The translations under genes were made by a program, and so were the position numbers. A stretch of DNA of 64,000 nt, taken from positions 62,001 through 126,000 of the forward strand of contig NZ_JAGINP010000016.1 of NCBI RefSeq assembly GCF_017876155.1, given 5' to 3'. Each line of letters begins with the position of its first letter. The first letter of the stretch is position 1. Source of the stretch: Azospirillum rugosum. Its GTDB lineage: Bacteria; Pseudomonadota; Alphaproteobacteria; Azospirillales; Azospirillaceae. The notes beneath the pieces were generated by a model that saw only the letters and a list, made by a program, of their open reading frames with translations, was not told the origin of the DNA and did no database searches. Of this stretch, positions 34,557 to 43,469 are shown piece after piece.

Positions 34557-35592
34557 GGCTCTCCACCGGGTTGCCGTCGGCGTCGATCCGCATCGTTCCG
34601 CACACATCCAGCGGGCCGGCCGTGAGCGCGGCGCTTCCCCAGGACCAGCCAACGCCGAAGCCGGACAGCAGAAGCCGCGCGGGAGCGGAGCGCAGCCGGC
34701 CGCCAAGCTCCGACGCCAGGGCGAGCGGGATGGAGGCGGAGCTGGTGTTGCCGTAGCCGGCCAGCCCGACCACCGTCTGGGCCGGGACGGCGCCGAGCTT
34801 CTGCGCCAGATGGCGGATCATCTGCGCGTTCGCTTGGTGCAGGACAAGGTGGTCCACCCCGTCCATGGTCCAGCCGGCAAGGTCGAGCGCGGCGCGGACG
34901 CTGGCCGGCACCTCCCGCAGGGTGAAGGCGAAAACCTGGGTGCCGTCCATGAAGAGGTGGGCGGGGGCATCGGGCTCCCGCAGGGCGCCACCGGGCACGG
35001 TGAGGTAGGGCGCGCCGGCCCCGTCGCTGCCGAGCGTGAAGGCCATGGGGGCGGCACCGGGGTCGGTTTCGAGCGCGGTCGCCGCGGCGGCGTCGCCGAA
35101 CAGCGGGGCCACGGCCCGGTCGTTGGGGTCGAGCACGCGCGAGGTGGTGTCCCCGGCCACCAGCAGCGCCCGCCGCCCCCCGGCCGCCTTCAGCATCGCC
35201 GCGGCGGTCCACAGACCGTAGACGTAGCCCGAGCAGCCGAGCGTCAGGTCCATCACCGCCGCCTGCCGGCCCAGGCCCAGCCGATGGTGCAGCATGAGGC
35301 CGGAGGCCGGCATGATGCGGTCGTGCGTCTGCGTCACCATGACCAGCAGGTCGACCGTGCCGGCGTTCCAGCCCAAGCCGTCGAGCAGACGCCGTGCCGC
35401 GGCCTCGCCCAGGTCGGAGGTGCACTGGTGCGGGGGCACGAGGTGCCGCGCCTCGATCCCCGTGGCCTTGGCGACCTTGCGGGCGGCGTCCTCCCCGAAA
35501 CGGGCGGCCAGATCCTCCACCGTCTCGCGCCGTTCCGGCACGCAGGCGACCAGCCCGCGGAGGGCGACGCCGTCGATCACGCTCGCGACCAT
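34483..35592 (-). CDS. 3-oxoacyl-ACP synthase III (KAS III) family enzyme, copy A
   Basis: 369-residue thiolase-fold condensing enzyme. The catalytic triad is visible: Cys120 in LTLGCSGYVYG, His in LVLHQANAQ (about 251) and Asn in GYGNTSSASIP (about 281). The closing motif GFGVGWSWGSA is also present. Such enzymes start acyl chains from acyl-CoA and malonyl-ACP. It is the last gene of the acyl/sugar operon, beginning 25 bp after the SDR stop. Its extra 30-residue tail (NSAAGADGAAKGAG...) is encoded across the dyad array of the flagellin promoter. A similar copy lies at 46061. Confidence 0.9.
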   Translation of the reverse strand: MVASVIDGVALRGLVACVPERRETVEDLAARFGEDAARKVAKATGIEARHLVPPHQCTSDLGEAAARRLLDGLGWNAGTVDLLVMVTQTHDRIMPASGLMLHHRLGLGRQAAVMDLTLGCSGYVYGLWTAAAMLKAAGGRRALLVAGDTTSRVLDPNDRAVAPLFGDAAAATALETDPGAAPMAFTLGSDGAGAPYLTVPGGALREPDAPAHLFMDGTQVFAFTLREVPASVRAALDLAGWTMDGVDHLVLHQANAQMIRHLAQKLGAVPAQTVVGLAGYGNTSSASIPLALASELGGRLRSAPARLLLSGFGVGWSWGSAALTAGPLDVCGTMRIDADGNPVESPANSAAGADGAAKGAGNPAHSAGR

Positions 35593-35617
35593 GGGCTGCT
35601 CCTGCTTCCGGTTGCCG

Positions 35618-36382
35618 TCAGCCGGTGATGCCGCCGTCCACGACGATCGTCTGGCCGGTGACGAAGGCGGCCCCGTCGCCGAGCAGGAAGCGGACCACCG
35701 GGACCACGTCGGCCACCTCCCCCAGCCGGCCGAGCGGCGTGCGGCGCACGATCTGCTCCCGCTGGCCCTCCGCCAGGGTGCCGGACATCTCGGTGGTCAG
35801 GTAGCCCGGCGCCACCGAATTGACGGTGACCTGGAGCCGTCCGACCTCCCGCGCCAGCGCGCGGGTCAGCCCGTCCAGGCCGGCTTTCGACGCGGAATAG
35901 GCGGCGAGCCCGGTGTAGCCGCGCTGGCCGATGATGGAGGAGATGTTGACGATCCGCCCCGGCCCGCGCTTCAGCAGCTTGGCGCGCAGGAAGGCGCGGG
36001 CGACCTGGATCGCGCCGGTGAGGTTGGTCTGGATGACCTCCTCCACATCGATCTCGGGGAAGGTGGCGAGCACCCCCTCCCGCGCGATGCCTGCGTTGTT
36101 GACCACGCCCCACAGCGGCGACGCCCCGCCCCACTCCACCGCCGCGTCGACGAAGGCGCGGACCTCGTCCCCGTCGCCGACGCGGCAGGCCTTCCAGAAC
36201 AGGTCGGGGCCGGCCAACCGCTCGAGTGCCGCGCTGGGCGCGCGGCTGCAGGTGGACACGCGGTAGCCATCGTCCAGCAGGGCCTCCACGAGGCCGAGGC
36301 CGAGGCCCCGGCTGCCGCCGGTGACGATGACGTGGCGCTTGACGGTGTTGTGTTGGGTGGCGGTTTCCGTGGCGTCGCTCAT
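35618..36382 (-). CDS. SDR oxidoreductase, FabG-like ketoacyl reductase
   Basis: 254-residue Rossmann enzyme. TGGSRGLGLGL (residues 21-31) binds NAD(P), NNAG is at about 95-98, and the active site is Ser in NISSIIG (about 148) with YSASK (about 162-166). DGGITG closes the protein. In a cluster with KAS III and acyl carrier proteins it probably reduces a 3-oxoacyl-ACP to the 3-hydroxyacyl form. The ATG overlaps the stop of the ligase gene (36379-36382). Confidence 0.88.
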   Translation of the reverse strand: MSDATETATQHNTVKRHVIVTGGSRGLGLGLVEALLDDGYRVSTCSRAPSAALERLAGPDLFWKACRVGDGDEVRAFVDAAVEWGGASPLWGVVNNAGIAREGVLATFPEIDVEEVIQTNLTGAIQVARAFLRAKLLKRGPGRIVNISSIIGQRGYTGLAAYSASKAGLDGLTRALAREVGRLQVTVNSVAPGYLTTEMSGTLAEGQREQIVRRTPLGRLGEVADVVPVVRFLLGDGAAFVTGQTIVVDGGITG

Positions 36383-37629
36383 GCGGCCCCTTCCCGTGTC
36401 TTCTTGCCCGCGGAGCCCAGCGGGATGTGGTCGGCCAGGGTGATGACGCGCGGCCGCGCGGCCGGCGGGAGATCCGCGATCGCCTCCCGGACGGCGGCGC
36501 GGACATCCGCTTCCGTCACGCCGGGGGCCGGCACGACGGTCGCCGTCAGGATATGCCCGGTGATCGGGTTGGCCGCGGCGCGGACCAGGGCGTCCTGGAC
36601 GTCGGGCACCCCGAGGAGACGCTGCTCCACCGCCTCCGGAGACACCTTCACGCCGCCGACATTGACGCGGCCGTCCAGCCGCCCGGCGAACAGAGCGCGG
36701 TCGCCGCGCACCTCCACCACGTCGCCGGTGGACAGCCAGCCGTCGGCGTCCGGTGCCCCGCCGCCGGGGCCGGCATAGCCGGTCATGGCGCGCGGGCTGC
36801 GCACCTCCAGCACGCCGTCGCACAGCCGCAGGGCGACGCCGTCCACGCCCGTCTCCAGCCAGGACGCCGGGAAGCCGGCGCGCCCGTCGGTGACGGCGAA
36901 CAGAGCCCCAGCCTCGGTGGAGGCGTAGATGTGGCGCAGCTTCGCACCCGGGAAGCGCGCGGCCAGCCGGTCGAGCAGGGGCTGGTCCACCGCCTCCCCG
37001 CCCAGCGTGACCGACGCCAGGGGCGGGCCGGCGTTGCCCAGGGCCATCAGGAAGGCGCGCCAGAAGCTGGGCGTCGCGCTGACGTGGGTGACCGCGTGCC
37101 GGAGCGCCGCCTGGGCAAGCTCCGCAGCACCCCCGCCGGGCACCGACACCAACGTCCCGCCGGAGGCCAGCGCGGTCAGGATCACCTGGAGGCCGGCGAA
37201 AGAGGCTGGCTCAAAGGTCAACAGCCAGCGCGCGTCCGGATCGGGGGCGCCGCGCAGCCGTCCCCGCAGCCGGTCGAAGCCGTGCCGGGCCCGCTTGGGC
37301 GCCCCGGTCGTGCCGGAGGTTTCCAGCAGGACCGCGAAGCCGGGCATGGCCGGCGTTGCGTCTTCAGCGACGGGAGCCCCCGGATTTGGGCCATGGCGTT
37401 TCAGGAAGAGCGGGACATTGGCGCGTTCGGCGGCGATCAGCGCGGCGGCGACGGTGGAGGCACGGTCGCCCTCAACGGTCGCTATGCCGACGGTCGCCAT
37501 GCCGGATTCGCGGCGGAATGTCGCCTCCAGCGCGTCGGCCGCCGCCGCGATGTCCGGCCAGCCGAGATGCGTGTCCGCTTCGATCAGGCGGACGCCGGGA
37601 TCGATCCAGGGCGGCGGGACCGCACTCAT
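36379..37629 (-). CDS. AMP-dependent acyl ligase (acyl-CoA/acyl-ACP synthetase family)
   Basis: 416-residue adenylate-forming enzyme, shorter than the usual 500-550 because the N-terminal region is trimmed. Core motifs: LLETSGTTGAPKRARH (A3), IYASTEAG (A5), STGDVV and FAGRLDGRVNVGGVKVSPE (A7/A8), and PLGSAGKKTRE with the A10 lysine. It probably activates a short acid and loads it on the acyl carrier protein encoded just upstream, whose stop overlaps its ATG (37626-37629). The acid is unknown. Confidence 0.85.
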   Translation of the reverse strand: MSAVPPPWIDPGVRLIEADTHLGWPDIAAAADALEATFRRESGMATVGIATVEGDRASTVAAALIAAERANVPLFLKRHGPNPGAPVAEDATPAMPGFAVLLETSGTTGAPKRARHGFDRLRGRLRGAPDPDARWLLTFEPASFAGLQVILTALASGGTLVSVPGGGAAELAQAALRHAVTHVSATPSFWRAFLMALGNAGPPLASVTLGGEAVDQPLLDRLAARFPGAKLRHIYASTEAGALFAVTDGRAGFPASWLETGVDGVALRLCDGVLEVRSPRAMTGYAGPGGGAPDADGWLSTGDVVEVRGDRALFAGRLDGRVNVGGVKVSPEAVEQRLLGVPDVQDALVRAAANPITGHILTATVVPAPGVTEADVRAAVREAIADLPPAARPRVITLADHIPLGSAGKKTREGAA

Positions 37630-37889
37630 GCCGCGCCGGTCGGGGCGTCGAGGCGGTAGAGCGCCGCCAGTTCGCCGACCGTGGTGAACTGGATGAAGCC
37701 GGCGCGGAAGGGATCCTGGCCGGTGCGCTGTTCCAGCACGACCAGCAGCGTGGCGAGGTCGAGGGAGTCGATCGGCAGATCGCCGCCCAGGAACCGGGTG
37801 TCCGGCCCGACCGGTGGCAGAGTCTCCCCCTTGTCGGCGGCGATGCGGGCGAGTTCTTCGGCGATCAGGGCGAGCATGGTCTGGGTCAT
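37626..37889 (-). CDS. Acyl carrier protein A
   Basis: 87 residues. The phosphopantetheine serine is in LPIDSLDLATLLVVLE (Ser at about 42). Two further helices follow the ACP pattern, with an uncommon RTGQDPFRAGFIQF segment. It overlaps both neighbours by 4 bp (the hydrolase stop and the ligase start), so it is a dedicated carrier for this operon and not the fatty-acid ACP. Confidence 0.88.
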   Translation of the reverse strand: MTQTMLALIAEELARIAADKGETLPPVGPDTRFLGGDLPIDSLDLATLLVVLEQRTGQDPFRAGFIQFTTVGELAALYRLDAPTGAA

Positions 37890-38701
37890 GAAGGATCGTG
37901 GGTGGCGAGGAAGTCGCGGAGGATGGCGGTGACGGGTGTCGCGGCCTCACTATGCGGCAAGTGCCCGGTGTTGTCGAAGACATGCAGCGGGGCCGCGGGC
38001 GGCAGCCGGTCGCGCGGCGGCAGGGGGATGATGCGGTCGTCACGCCCCCACAGCAGCTGGACCGGCGGGGCGACGGCGCCCCAGTCCACCGGCCGCCAGC
38101 GTTCCGCCGCCGTGGCGAAGGAGCCCTCGACGATCCGTTCCAGCGCCGCGCGGCGCGCGGGGTCGGCGGCCTGGGCGTGCAGGACCTCGCCGATCCGCTC
38201 CGCCAGCGGCGACGGTTCGGCGAACAGGCGGTCGGCACAGGCCTGCCCCTCGGCGGGGGAGGACAGCGCGGTCACCCGGCGCAGGAAGGCGAGGTCGAAG
38301 TCGGGCCCGAGCCCGGCGCTGGCGATCAGCGACAGGCTCGCCACCCGCTCCGGCGCCTGCCGGGCCAGTTCGAGGGCGACGAAGCCGCCCATGGAATGGC
38401 CGATGGCGTGAACGCGCGGGATCTCCAGCGTGTTCAGCAGCCGCACCAGCCAGGGTGCGAAGGCGCCGACCCGCCCGTCGCCCACGTCGAGCGTCGAGCC
38501 GCCATGGCCCGGCAGGTCCACCGCCAGCACCCGGCGGACGGCGGCCAGGGGCGAGAGGTTGTACTGCCAGGTCAGCGAGTCCCCGGCGAAGCCATGCAGC
38601 AACAGGGCCGGAACGCCACCGCGCCCAAGCGACAAGTAGGCGGCCGGGCCGCCCGCGATGTCGGCCCGCGCGCGGCGGAGACGGCCGGTGGTGTTGGTCA
38701 T
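37886..38701 (-). CDS. Alpha/beta hydrolase
   Basis: 271 residues. LLLHGFAGDSLTW (oxyanion HG), the nucleophile elbow GHSMGGF (Ser at about 97), the acid in LWGRDDRIIP (about 217) and the catalytic His in NTGHLPH (about 246) are all present. The N-terminus resembles the lipoyl-domain-linked hydrolases (PAAYLSLGRGGVPALLLHGF, in pieces AYLSLG and LLLHGF). It could act as a thioesterase or acyltransferase on the carrier-bound acyl group. Start at 38701; a 26-bp inverted repeat separates it from the second ACP gene. Confidence 0.85.
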   Translation of the reverse strand: MTNTTGRLRRARADIAGGPAAYLSLGRGGVPALLLHGFAGDSLTWQYNLSPLAAVRRVLAVDLPGHGGSTLDVGDGRVGAFAPWLVRLLNTLEIPRVHAIGHSMGGFVALELARQAPERVASLSLIASAGLGPDFDLAFLRRVTALSSPAEGQACADRLFAEPSPLAERIGEVLHAQAADPARRAALERIVEGSFATAAERWRPVDWGAVAPPVQLLWGRDDRIIPLPPRDRLPPAAPLHVFDNTGHLPHSEAATPVTAILRDFLATHDPS

Positions 38702-38734
38702 GGGGACGGTCGTGGGTTGAGTGAGGCGGTCGCG

Positions 38735-38846
38735 TTGGGCCCCCACCCTAACCCTCCCCCACTTCGCGGGGGAGGGGACTTGGTCGCGGAGTGGCGGCAG
38801 TTCCCTCCCCCGTCGAAGATGGGGGAGGGTTAGGGTGGGGGCCCAA
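38735..38846. repeat. Perfect 26-bp inverted repeat (C/T-rich family, copy 3)
   Basis: 38735-38760 (TTGGGCCCCCACCCTAACCC then TCCCCC) is the exact reverse complement of 38821-38846. A smaller CCCTCCCCC...GGGGGAGGG dyad lies inside. It sits within the operon between the second ACP and the hydrolase and could attenuate transcription. Confidence 0.8.
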
Positions 38847-38868
38847 TGCCAGGACCTACTCCCCCCAG

Positions 38869-39102
38869 TTACGCCGCGACGGCGACGCCGGCGAGCGCCA
38901 GCAGGTCGTCGACGGTCTTGGCCTTGGCGAGCTTCTCGCCCTCTACGACCAGACCCAGCTTCTCGTCGACCAGCGCGATGAAGCTGATGACGGCCAGCGA
39001 GTCCCAGTTGTCGAGCGACAGAAGCTCCTCCGCGCCGGTCAGGGTGCCGGCGTCCAGTTCCAGCATCTCGTCGAGGGCGAGCAGGAATTCCTTGCGGTCC
39101 AT
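38869..39102 (-). CDS. Acyl carrier protein B
   Basis: 77 residues. The phosphopantetheine serine is in LDNWDSLAVISFIALVDEK (DSL, Ser at about 35), with the acidic helices typical of ACPs. It is distinct in sequence from carrier A. It lies 15 bp after the cytidylyltransferase gene and before the repeat at 38735, so the two carriers probably hold different acyl groups or serve different steps. Confidence 0.88.
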   Translation of the reverse strand: MDRKEFLLALDEMLELDAGTLTGAEELLSLDNWDSLAVISFIALVDEKLGLVVEGEKLAKAKTVDDLLALAGVAVAA

Positions 39103-39117
39103 GGGAAAAACTCCGTG

Positions 39118-39867
39118 TCAGTGCAGCGTGCGCTGGCGTACAGCGCGGTTGATGTCGGCCCAATCGGGATGCTGGTCCAGGAGTTTGCAACAATCCTGCC
39201 ACCCGAAGTCGGGCTTTTCGGGAAGGAGAGCCCCCAGCAGCGTGCGGATGAGGTCCAGGTCGGACGGCTCGTCCACGCACCAGCGCTGGTCCACGGGGGC
39301 CCCGTCGGGCTGGAGGGGCGCGCCGAGGCGGAAGCGGTCCGGGCGGCGGTAGATGTGGGCGGTGACGTGCTCGCGCTCCGCCGGGTCGGTGGCGTTGGCG
39401 GCGGCCTCGTCCAGGGCGGCGCGGGTGAAGACCTCCGCATCGAGGCCGCGCGGGTAGCGGGTGACGTCCAGGCTGACGTAGTCGAGCGGCGGATCGGACT
39501 CCAGCAGCGCCGCGACCACGCGGTCCACGAGATCCGGGTCGATCAGCGGGCAGTCGGCGGTCACGCGCACCACCACGTCGGCCCCGGCCATGGCGGCGGC
39601 CCCGGCGAAGCGGGACAGCACGTCATGCTCGCTGCCGCGGAAGACCGGCACGCCGAGCGTCGCGGCGAGATCCGCGACGGGGTCGTCGGTGGCGTTCACG
39701 GTGGTCGCCAGAACCAGCGCGTCGAGGTTGCGGCAGCGCGACAGCCGGCCGAGATGGTGCGCCAGCAGCGGCTTCCCCGCCGCCTCCATCAGCACCTTGC
39801 CTGGCAGGCGGGTCGAGGTCATGCGGGCCTGCGAGATGCAGACGACGCGCGGCTTTCCGGTGGTCAT
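39118..39867 (-). CDS. Cytidylyltransferase, SpsF/PseF-like
   Basis: 249-residue sugar-nucleotide enzyme. The N-terminus VCISQARMTSTRLPGKVLMEAAGKPLL (CTP-binding; key QARMxSTRLPGK) is that of the SpsF / CMP-nonulosonate synthetase superfamily, followed by FRGSEHDVLSRF and VVRVTADCPLIDPDLVD (Mg-binding). Placed 4 bp overlapping with pseI, it probably makes the CMP-activated nonulosonic acid. True PseF belongs to a related group, so the name is not assigned. Confidence 0.83.
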   Translation of the reverse strand: MTTGKPRVVCISQARMTSTRLPGKVLMEAAGKPLLAHHLGRLSRCRNLDALVLATTVNATDDPVADLAATLGVPVFRGSEHDVLSRFAGAAAMAGADVVVRVTADCPLIDPDLVDRVVAALLESDPPLDYVSLDVTRYPRGLDAEVFTRAALDEAAANATDPAEREHVTAHIYRRPDRFRLGAPLQPDGAPVDQRWCVDEPSDLDLIRTLLGALLPEKPDFGWQDCCKLLDQHPDWADINRAVRQRTLH

Positions 39868-40952
39868 GGCGTGTCCTCCGGCAACAGCATGTCCCAGCGC
39901 AGGGGGGCGCCGCGTTTGAGATCGCGGGCGGCGCGGCGGCCGAGGACGGCGGGAAGGTGCTTGGGCTCCATGCCGAAGCCGGGGCGGATGGAGCGGACGT
40001 TTTCCGCGGTCAGCGACGCGCCGGCCGGCACGTCGGCGACGACGTAGAGGGAGCGGCGGTAGTCGCGCCCGCCGGCCTCGCTCGGCTCTACGCCGTAATG
40101 GACGCGGCCGAGCGCCGCCCAGGCGGTGCGCACGCTGTCGGCCATCGCCTTGAACTCGGCCGGCTCCAGGGAGAAGGCGCTGTCCACCCCGCCCTCGGCG
40201 CGGGACAGGGTGAAGTGTTTCTCGATCACCACCGCGCCCAGCGCCGCCGCGGCCACCGGCACCGCCACGCCGTGCGTGTGGTCGGACAGGCCGACGGCGA
40301 CGCCGAAGGCGTCGGCCAGATGCGGGATGGTGCGTAGGTTGCAGTCCTCCGGCGGCGTCGGATAGCCGCTGACGCAGTGCAGGAGGACGAGCGGAACGTC
40401 GCCGGCAGCCTCCACCGCCTCGGCCACCTCGCCCAGCGTGGCGAGGCCGGTGGAGACGATCAGCGGCTTGCCCGACCGCGCGGCGCGGCGGATCAGGGCC
40501 GAGTCGTTCAGCTCGAAGGAGGCGATCTTGAAGGCCGGGGCGTCCAGCCGTTCCAGGAGTTCCACCGCGGTGTCGTCGAAGGGGGAGCTGAAGATGGACA
40601 GGCCGATGGAGCGGGCGTGGGCGAACAGGGGCTCGTGCCAATCCCAGGGCGTGTGCGCCTCGCGGTAGAGGTCGTGCAGGGTGCGCCCCTGCCACAGACC
40701 GCCCTCCAGCCGGAAGCCGGGGCCGTCATGATCGATGGTGATGGTGTCGGCGGTGTAGGTCTGCAGCTTCACCGCGTCCGCCCCCGCCGCCTTGGCGGCG
40801 TCGACCAGCGCCAGCGCGCGCGCCAGCTCGCCGTTGTGGTTGCCCGACAGCTCGGCGATCAGATAGGGCGGGTGGCCGGGGCCGATGGGGCGGCCGTTGA
40901 TGATGACGTCGCGCGGCACGGGTGTCGTTCTCTGATCTGTTGCGGTGCCCAC
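39864..40952 (-). CDS. pseI: Pseudaminic acid synthase (NeuB family)
   Basis: 362 residues. This enzyme condenses a 6-deoxy sugar with phosphoenolpyruvate to give the nine-carbon pseudaminic acid. PseI marks: YLIAELSGNHNGEL (about 30-43), GADAVKLQTYTADTITID, LWQGRTLHDLYREAHTPWDWH in pieces (GRTLHDLYREAHTPW), IFSSPFDDTAVELLE, FKIASFELND and a C-terminal antifreeze-like SAF domain (LTAENVRSIRPGFGMEPKHL). The GTG at 40952 lacks a good ribosome site; GTG at 40919 is an alternative 11 codons in. Legionaminate synthase is a less likely reading. Confidence 0.88.
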   Translation of the reverse strand: MGTATDQRTTPVPRDVIINGRPIGPGHPPYLIAELSGNHNGELARALALVDAAKAAGADAVKLQTYTADTITIDHDGPGFRLEGGLWQGRTLHDLYREAHTPWDWHEPLFAHARSIGLSIFSSPFDDTAVELLERLDAPAFKIASFELNDSALIRRAARSGKPLIVSTGLATLGEVAEAVEAAGDVPLVLLHCVSGYPTPPEDCNLRTIPHLADAFGVAVGLSDHTHGVAVPVAAAALGAVVIEKHFTLSRAEGGVDSAFSLEPAEFKAMADSVRTAWAALGRVHYGVEPSEAGGRDYRRSLYVVADVPAGASLTAENVRSIRPGFGMEPKHLPAVLGRRAARDLKRGAPLRWDMLLPEDTP

Positions 40953-40978
40953 TGTGCCACGGGACCGGTTAACGGGTC

Positions 40979-42568
40979 TTAATTTTGTGCGGCCTTTGAG
41001 GTGCGGGCTCGCAGAAGGTTGCGGGCTTCCTCGCCGTAGGCCAGCAGGCGTTCGGTGCAGCGGTGCCGGTCGCCGACGGTCTCGAACCGGGCGCGGGACA
41101 GGGCGGCCTGCCGGGCGCGCTCCGCCGGTTCCGCGAACAGGGCGGCGGCGCGCTCCACGAAGGCGGCGCGGTCGGGCACGGGGATGCCCTCCCCCGCTAC
41201 GCTGGCCACGTCGCCCCAGGCGAGCGTCACGACCGGAAGCTCCTCCGCGATGGCGTAGGCGGCGCTGCCGCCGCCGCCCTGGCGGGAGGGGTTCAGGTAG
41301 ACGTGGCAGCGCCGGTAGAAGGCGCGGATGTCCGCCACGTGCCCGAGGCTGCGCATGCGGGCGGCGTTGCGCGTGGCGGTGAGGCGCGCGGGCAGCTGCT
41401 CCACCCGGCCGGCGAAGGCCATCACGGCGCCGGGGCAGCGGTCGAGGATGGCGTCGGCGAGATCGAGGAACTCCGCCGTCACCTCCTGGTCCAGGCGCGT
41501 GCCGACCACGCAGAAGACGAAGGGCGCGCCGCCGAGGCCGTAATCGCCCTCGTCGCCCGCCGTGGGCGGTGGGGAGAAGCCCAGCGTGAAGGGCCGGAAG
41601 CGCCGCGCGAAGGGTTCCCGGTAGAGCGCCGGCATGTGCGCCGTGTGGTCCCCCTCCTCGTAGCCGAGCACGAGGTGGGCGAGCGAGATGGTCATGCCGG
41701 AGGTCGTGGGGATGCAGACGACCGGCCGGGCGTCGCCGTCGGCGAACAGGTCACCCACCACGTTGGCGCCGCCGAAGCAGACCAGCAGGTCCGGGTCGAA
41801 GTCGTCGATCGCATCGACGATGGCGCCGATCTTGTCCTTGGAGAAGGCCCGGTCGGTGAAGGAGGCCATCTTGACGCGCCGGCCGAACATCTGGAGCGCG
41901 GTGACGCCTTCATAAGCGGCGACCACCTCCGCCATCATCGGCGGGATGAACAGGTTCTCCAGCCGCAGCGGCATGGTGTTGCAGTTGATGATGGCGACGT
42001 CCAGGCCGAAGTCGTCCTGCAGGCGGCTGGCGTAGTCGAAGCAGTCGCGCGAGGGCTGGTGCTGGTCGTTGGTCAGCTGGTTGGTCAGCACCGCCACGCG
42101 GCGGATCGGCCCGTCGCGAGGGGTCCGGCGCGGCGGCACGATGCCCCAGCGGCGGGGCACCGCCCGCACCAGCTCCTCATAGAAGCGGAACAGGTCGCAG
42201 GGGCCGAAGCTGGCGGCCTTTTCCGGCGCCGCCGCCCCCAGGAACAGCTGCCGTGCCATGCACCAGTAGGTGTAGTGCATCAGCTCCGGCCCGACCCGCT
42301 CCCCGCCCAGCAGCAGGTAATGGAGGATGCGCTCATAGTGGTAGAGGTCGCCGGTCAGCTGGAACAGCACCGACTGGAGCAGGACCGTGTCGCCGCTGGG
42401 TGCCGCCCGCCGCAGCGCGTCGGCGACGGCGCGGCGCGTGTCCGCGTCCAGACGGCGGCGCAGCGCGTCGCAGTGGGCGGACAGCCGGTTGACCTTGTCG
42501 GCATTGAACTGCCGGTCGGCCAGCAGGGTCGTGAGGGCGGCGGTCTCCGCCGCGACGGTATCGGACAT
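40979..42568 (-). CDS. GT-B glycosyltransferase (GT4-like)
   Basis: 529 residues. The N-terminal 150 residues are helical and family-specific. Residues 155-520 form two Rossmann-like halves with VAVLTNQLTNDQHQPSRD, DLLVCFGGANVVGD, FCVVGTRLD (start of the C-terminal half) and a donor-site region YLNPSRQGGGGSAAYAIAEELPVV (about 430-453, key NPSRQGGGGSA). This is the pattern of retaining GT4-type enzymes. Located next to pseI, it is a candidate for transferring the nonulosonic acid or an associated sugar. No membrane segments. Confidence 0.72.
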   Translation of the reverse strand: MSDTVAAETAALTTLLADRQFNADKVNRLSAHCDALRRRLDADTRRAVADALRRAAPSGDTVLLQSVLFQLTGDLYHYERILHYLLLGGERVGPELMHYTYWCMARQLFLGAAAPEKAASFGPCDLFRFYEELVRAVPRRWGIVPPRRTPRDGPIRRVAVLTNQLTNDQHQPSRDCFDYASRLQDDFGLDVAIINCNTMPLRLENLFIPPMMAEVVAAYEGVTALQMFGRRVKMASFTDRAFSKDKIGAIVDAIDDFDPDLLVCFGGANVVGDLFADGDARPVVCIPTTSGMTISLAHLVLGYEEGDHTAHMPALYREPFARRFRPFTLGFSPPPTAGDEGDYGLGGAPFVFCVVGTRLDQEVTAEFLDLADAILDRCPGAVMAFAGRVEQLPARLTATRNAARMRSLGHVADIRAFYRRCHVYLNPSRQGGGGSAAYAIAEELPVVTLAWGDVASVAGEGIPVPDRAAFVERAAALFAEPAERARQAALSRARFETVGDRHRCTERLLAYGEEARNLLRARTSKAAQN

Positions 42569-42598
42569 CAGGTGGGCCTCCGCGCCGCGTCCGGCCCG

Positions 42599-43324
42599 TC
42601 AGGTGTCGCGGCCGCCGATCACGCTGGCCGCGACGGCCAGGCTTTCGGGCGTGCCGAGGTCGATGAAGCGTGCCTTGGCGATGTGGGCATGCAGCGTGCC
42701 CGGCGGCATCTTGTGAAGCACGTCGCGGGTGAGCGAGCCGGTGTCGGTGGTGTCGAGCCGGTCAAGGAAGGCGGCGGAGAACAGGTAGACCCCGGCGTTG
42801 ATGACCCCGCGCCCCGGCGTCTTGTCGATGAAGCGGCGCACGCGGCTGTCCGGCCCGACCTCCACCCGGCCGAAGCGGGCGGCGTCCTCCACCTCCACGC
42901 AGAGGACCGACGCGTCGGCCCCGGATAAGCGGTGGGACGCGACGAAAGCGCGCAGGTCGGCGTCGAGGAAGGTGTTGCCGCTCATCACCATCACCGTGCC
43001 GGTGCTGAGATCCTTGCGGACGTAGCCCAGCGCGGCGGCGGAGCCCAGCGGGCGCGGCTCGATCTGGCAGACGACGTCGAGCGACCGGTTGGTGTCGCCC
43101 TGCGCCAGCCAGGCGGTGACGTGGTCGGCGAGGTGCCCCAGGCACAGCACCACGCGGCGCGCGCCGTAGGCCGCCAGATAATCCAGCAGGTGGCCGAGGA
43201 AGGCGCGGCCGGCGATGGGGGCCAGCTCCTTCGGCGCGTCACCCGACACGCCGCGCATGCGCGTGCCGAGCCCGCCGGCGAACAGCATGACGTCGATGTC
43301 CGTCAAGGCTTCCTCAGGACGCAC
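42599..43324 (-). CDS. Nucleotidyltransferase of the sugar-1-phosphate type
   Basis: 241 residues. MLFAGGLGTRMRGVSGDAPKEL (residues 12-33; key GGLGTRM and PKEL) is the nucleotide-binding site of NTP-transferases of the HddC/RmlA type. VMSGNTFLDADL carries the metal site and FIDLGTPESL closes the protein. The GTG at 43324 has GGGGAGG 6 bases upstream. It probably activates a hexose- or heptose-1-phosphate for the same glycan. The 145-bp gap upstream (43325-43469) has a weak TTGACC-N18-TATGCG on the minus strand, possibly an internal promoter. Confidence 0.82.
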   Translation of the reverse strand: MRPEEALTDIDVMLFAGGLGTRMRGVSGDAPKELAPIAGRAFLGHLLDYLAAYGARRVVLCLGHLADHVTAWLAQGDTNRSLDVVCQIEPRPLGSAAALGYVRKDLSTGTVMVMSGNTFLDADLRAFVASHRLSGADASVLCVEVEDAARFGRVEVGPDSRVRRFIDKTPGRGVINAGVYLFSAAFLDRLDTTDTGSLTRDVLHKMPPGTLHAHIAKARFIDLGTPESLAVAASVIGGRDT

Positions 43325-43469
43325 GATGCCTCCCCTTCCCGCTGTCGGCGCGGCAACACCGCTCCACACCCGCCGCATACCGCGTCGGCGGTGGATTGGT
43401 CAAACATTCGGTTGGGGTCGGCGCCGACTTTCGGAACCGAAGCCTGTGACAAGGCTCTCTTCCGGGCAT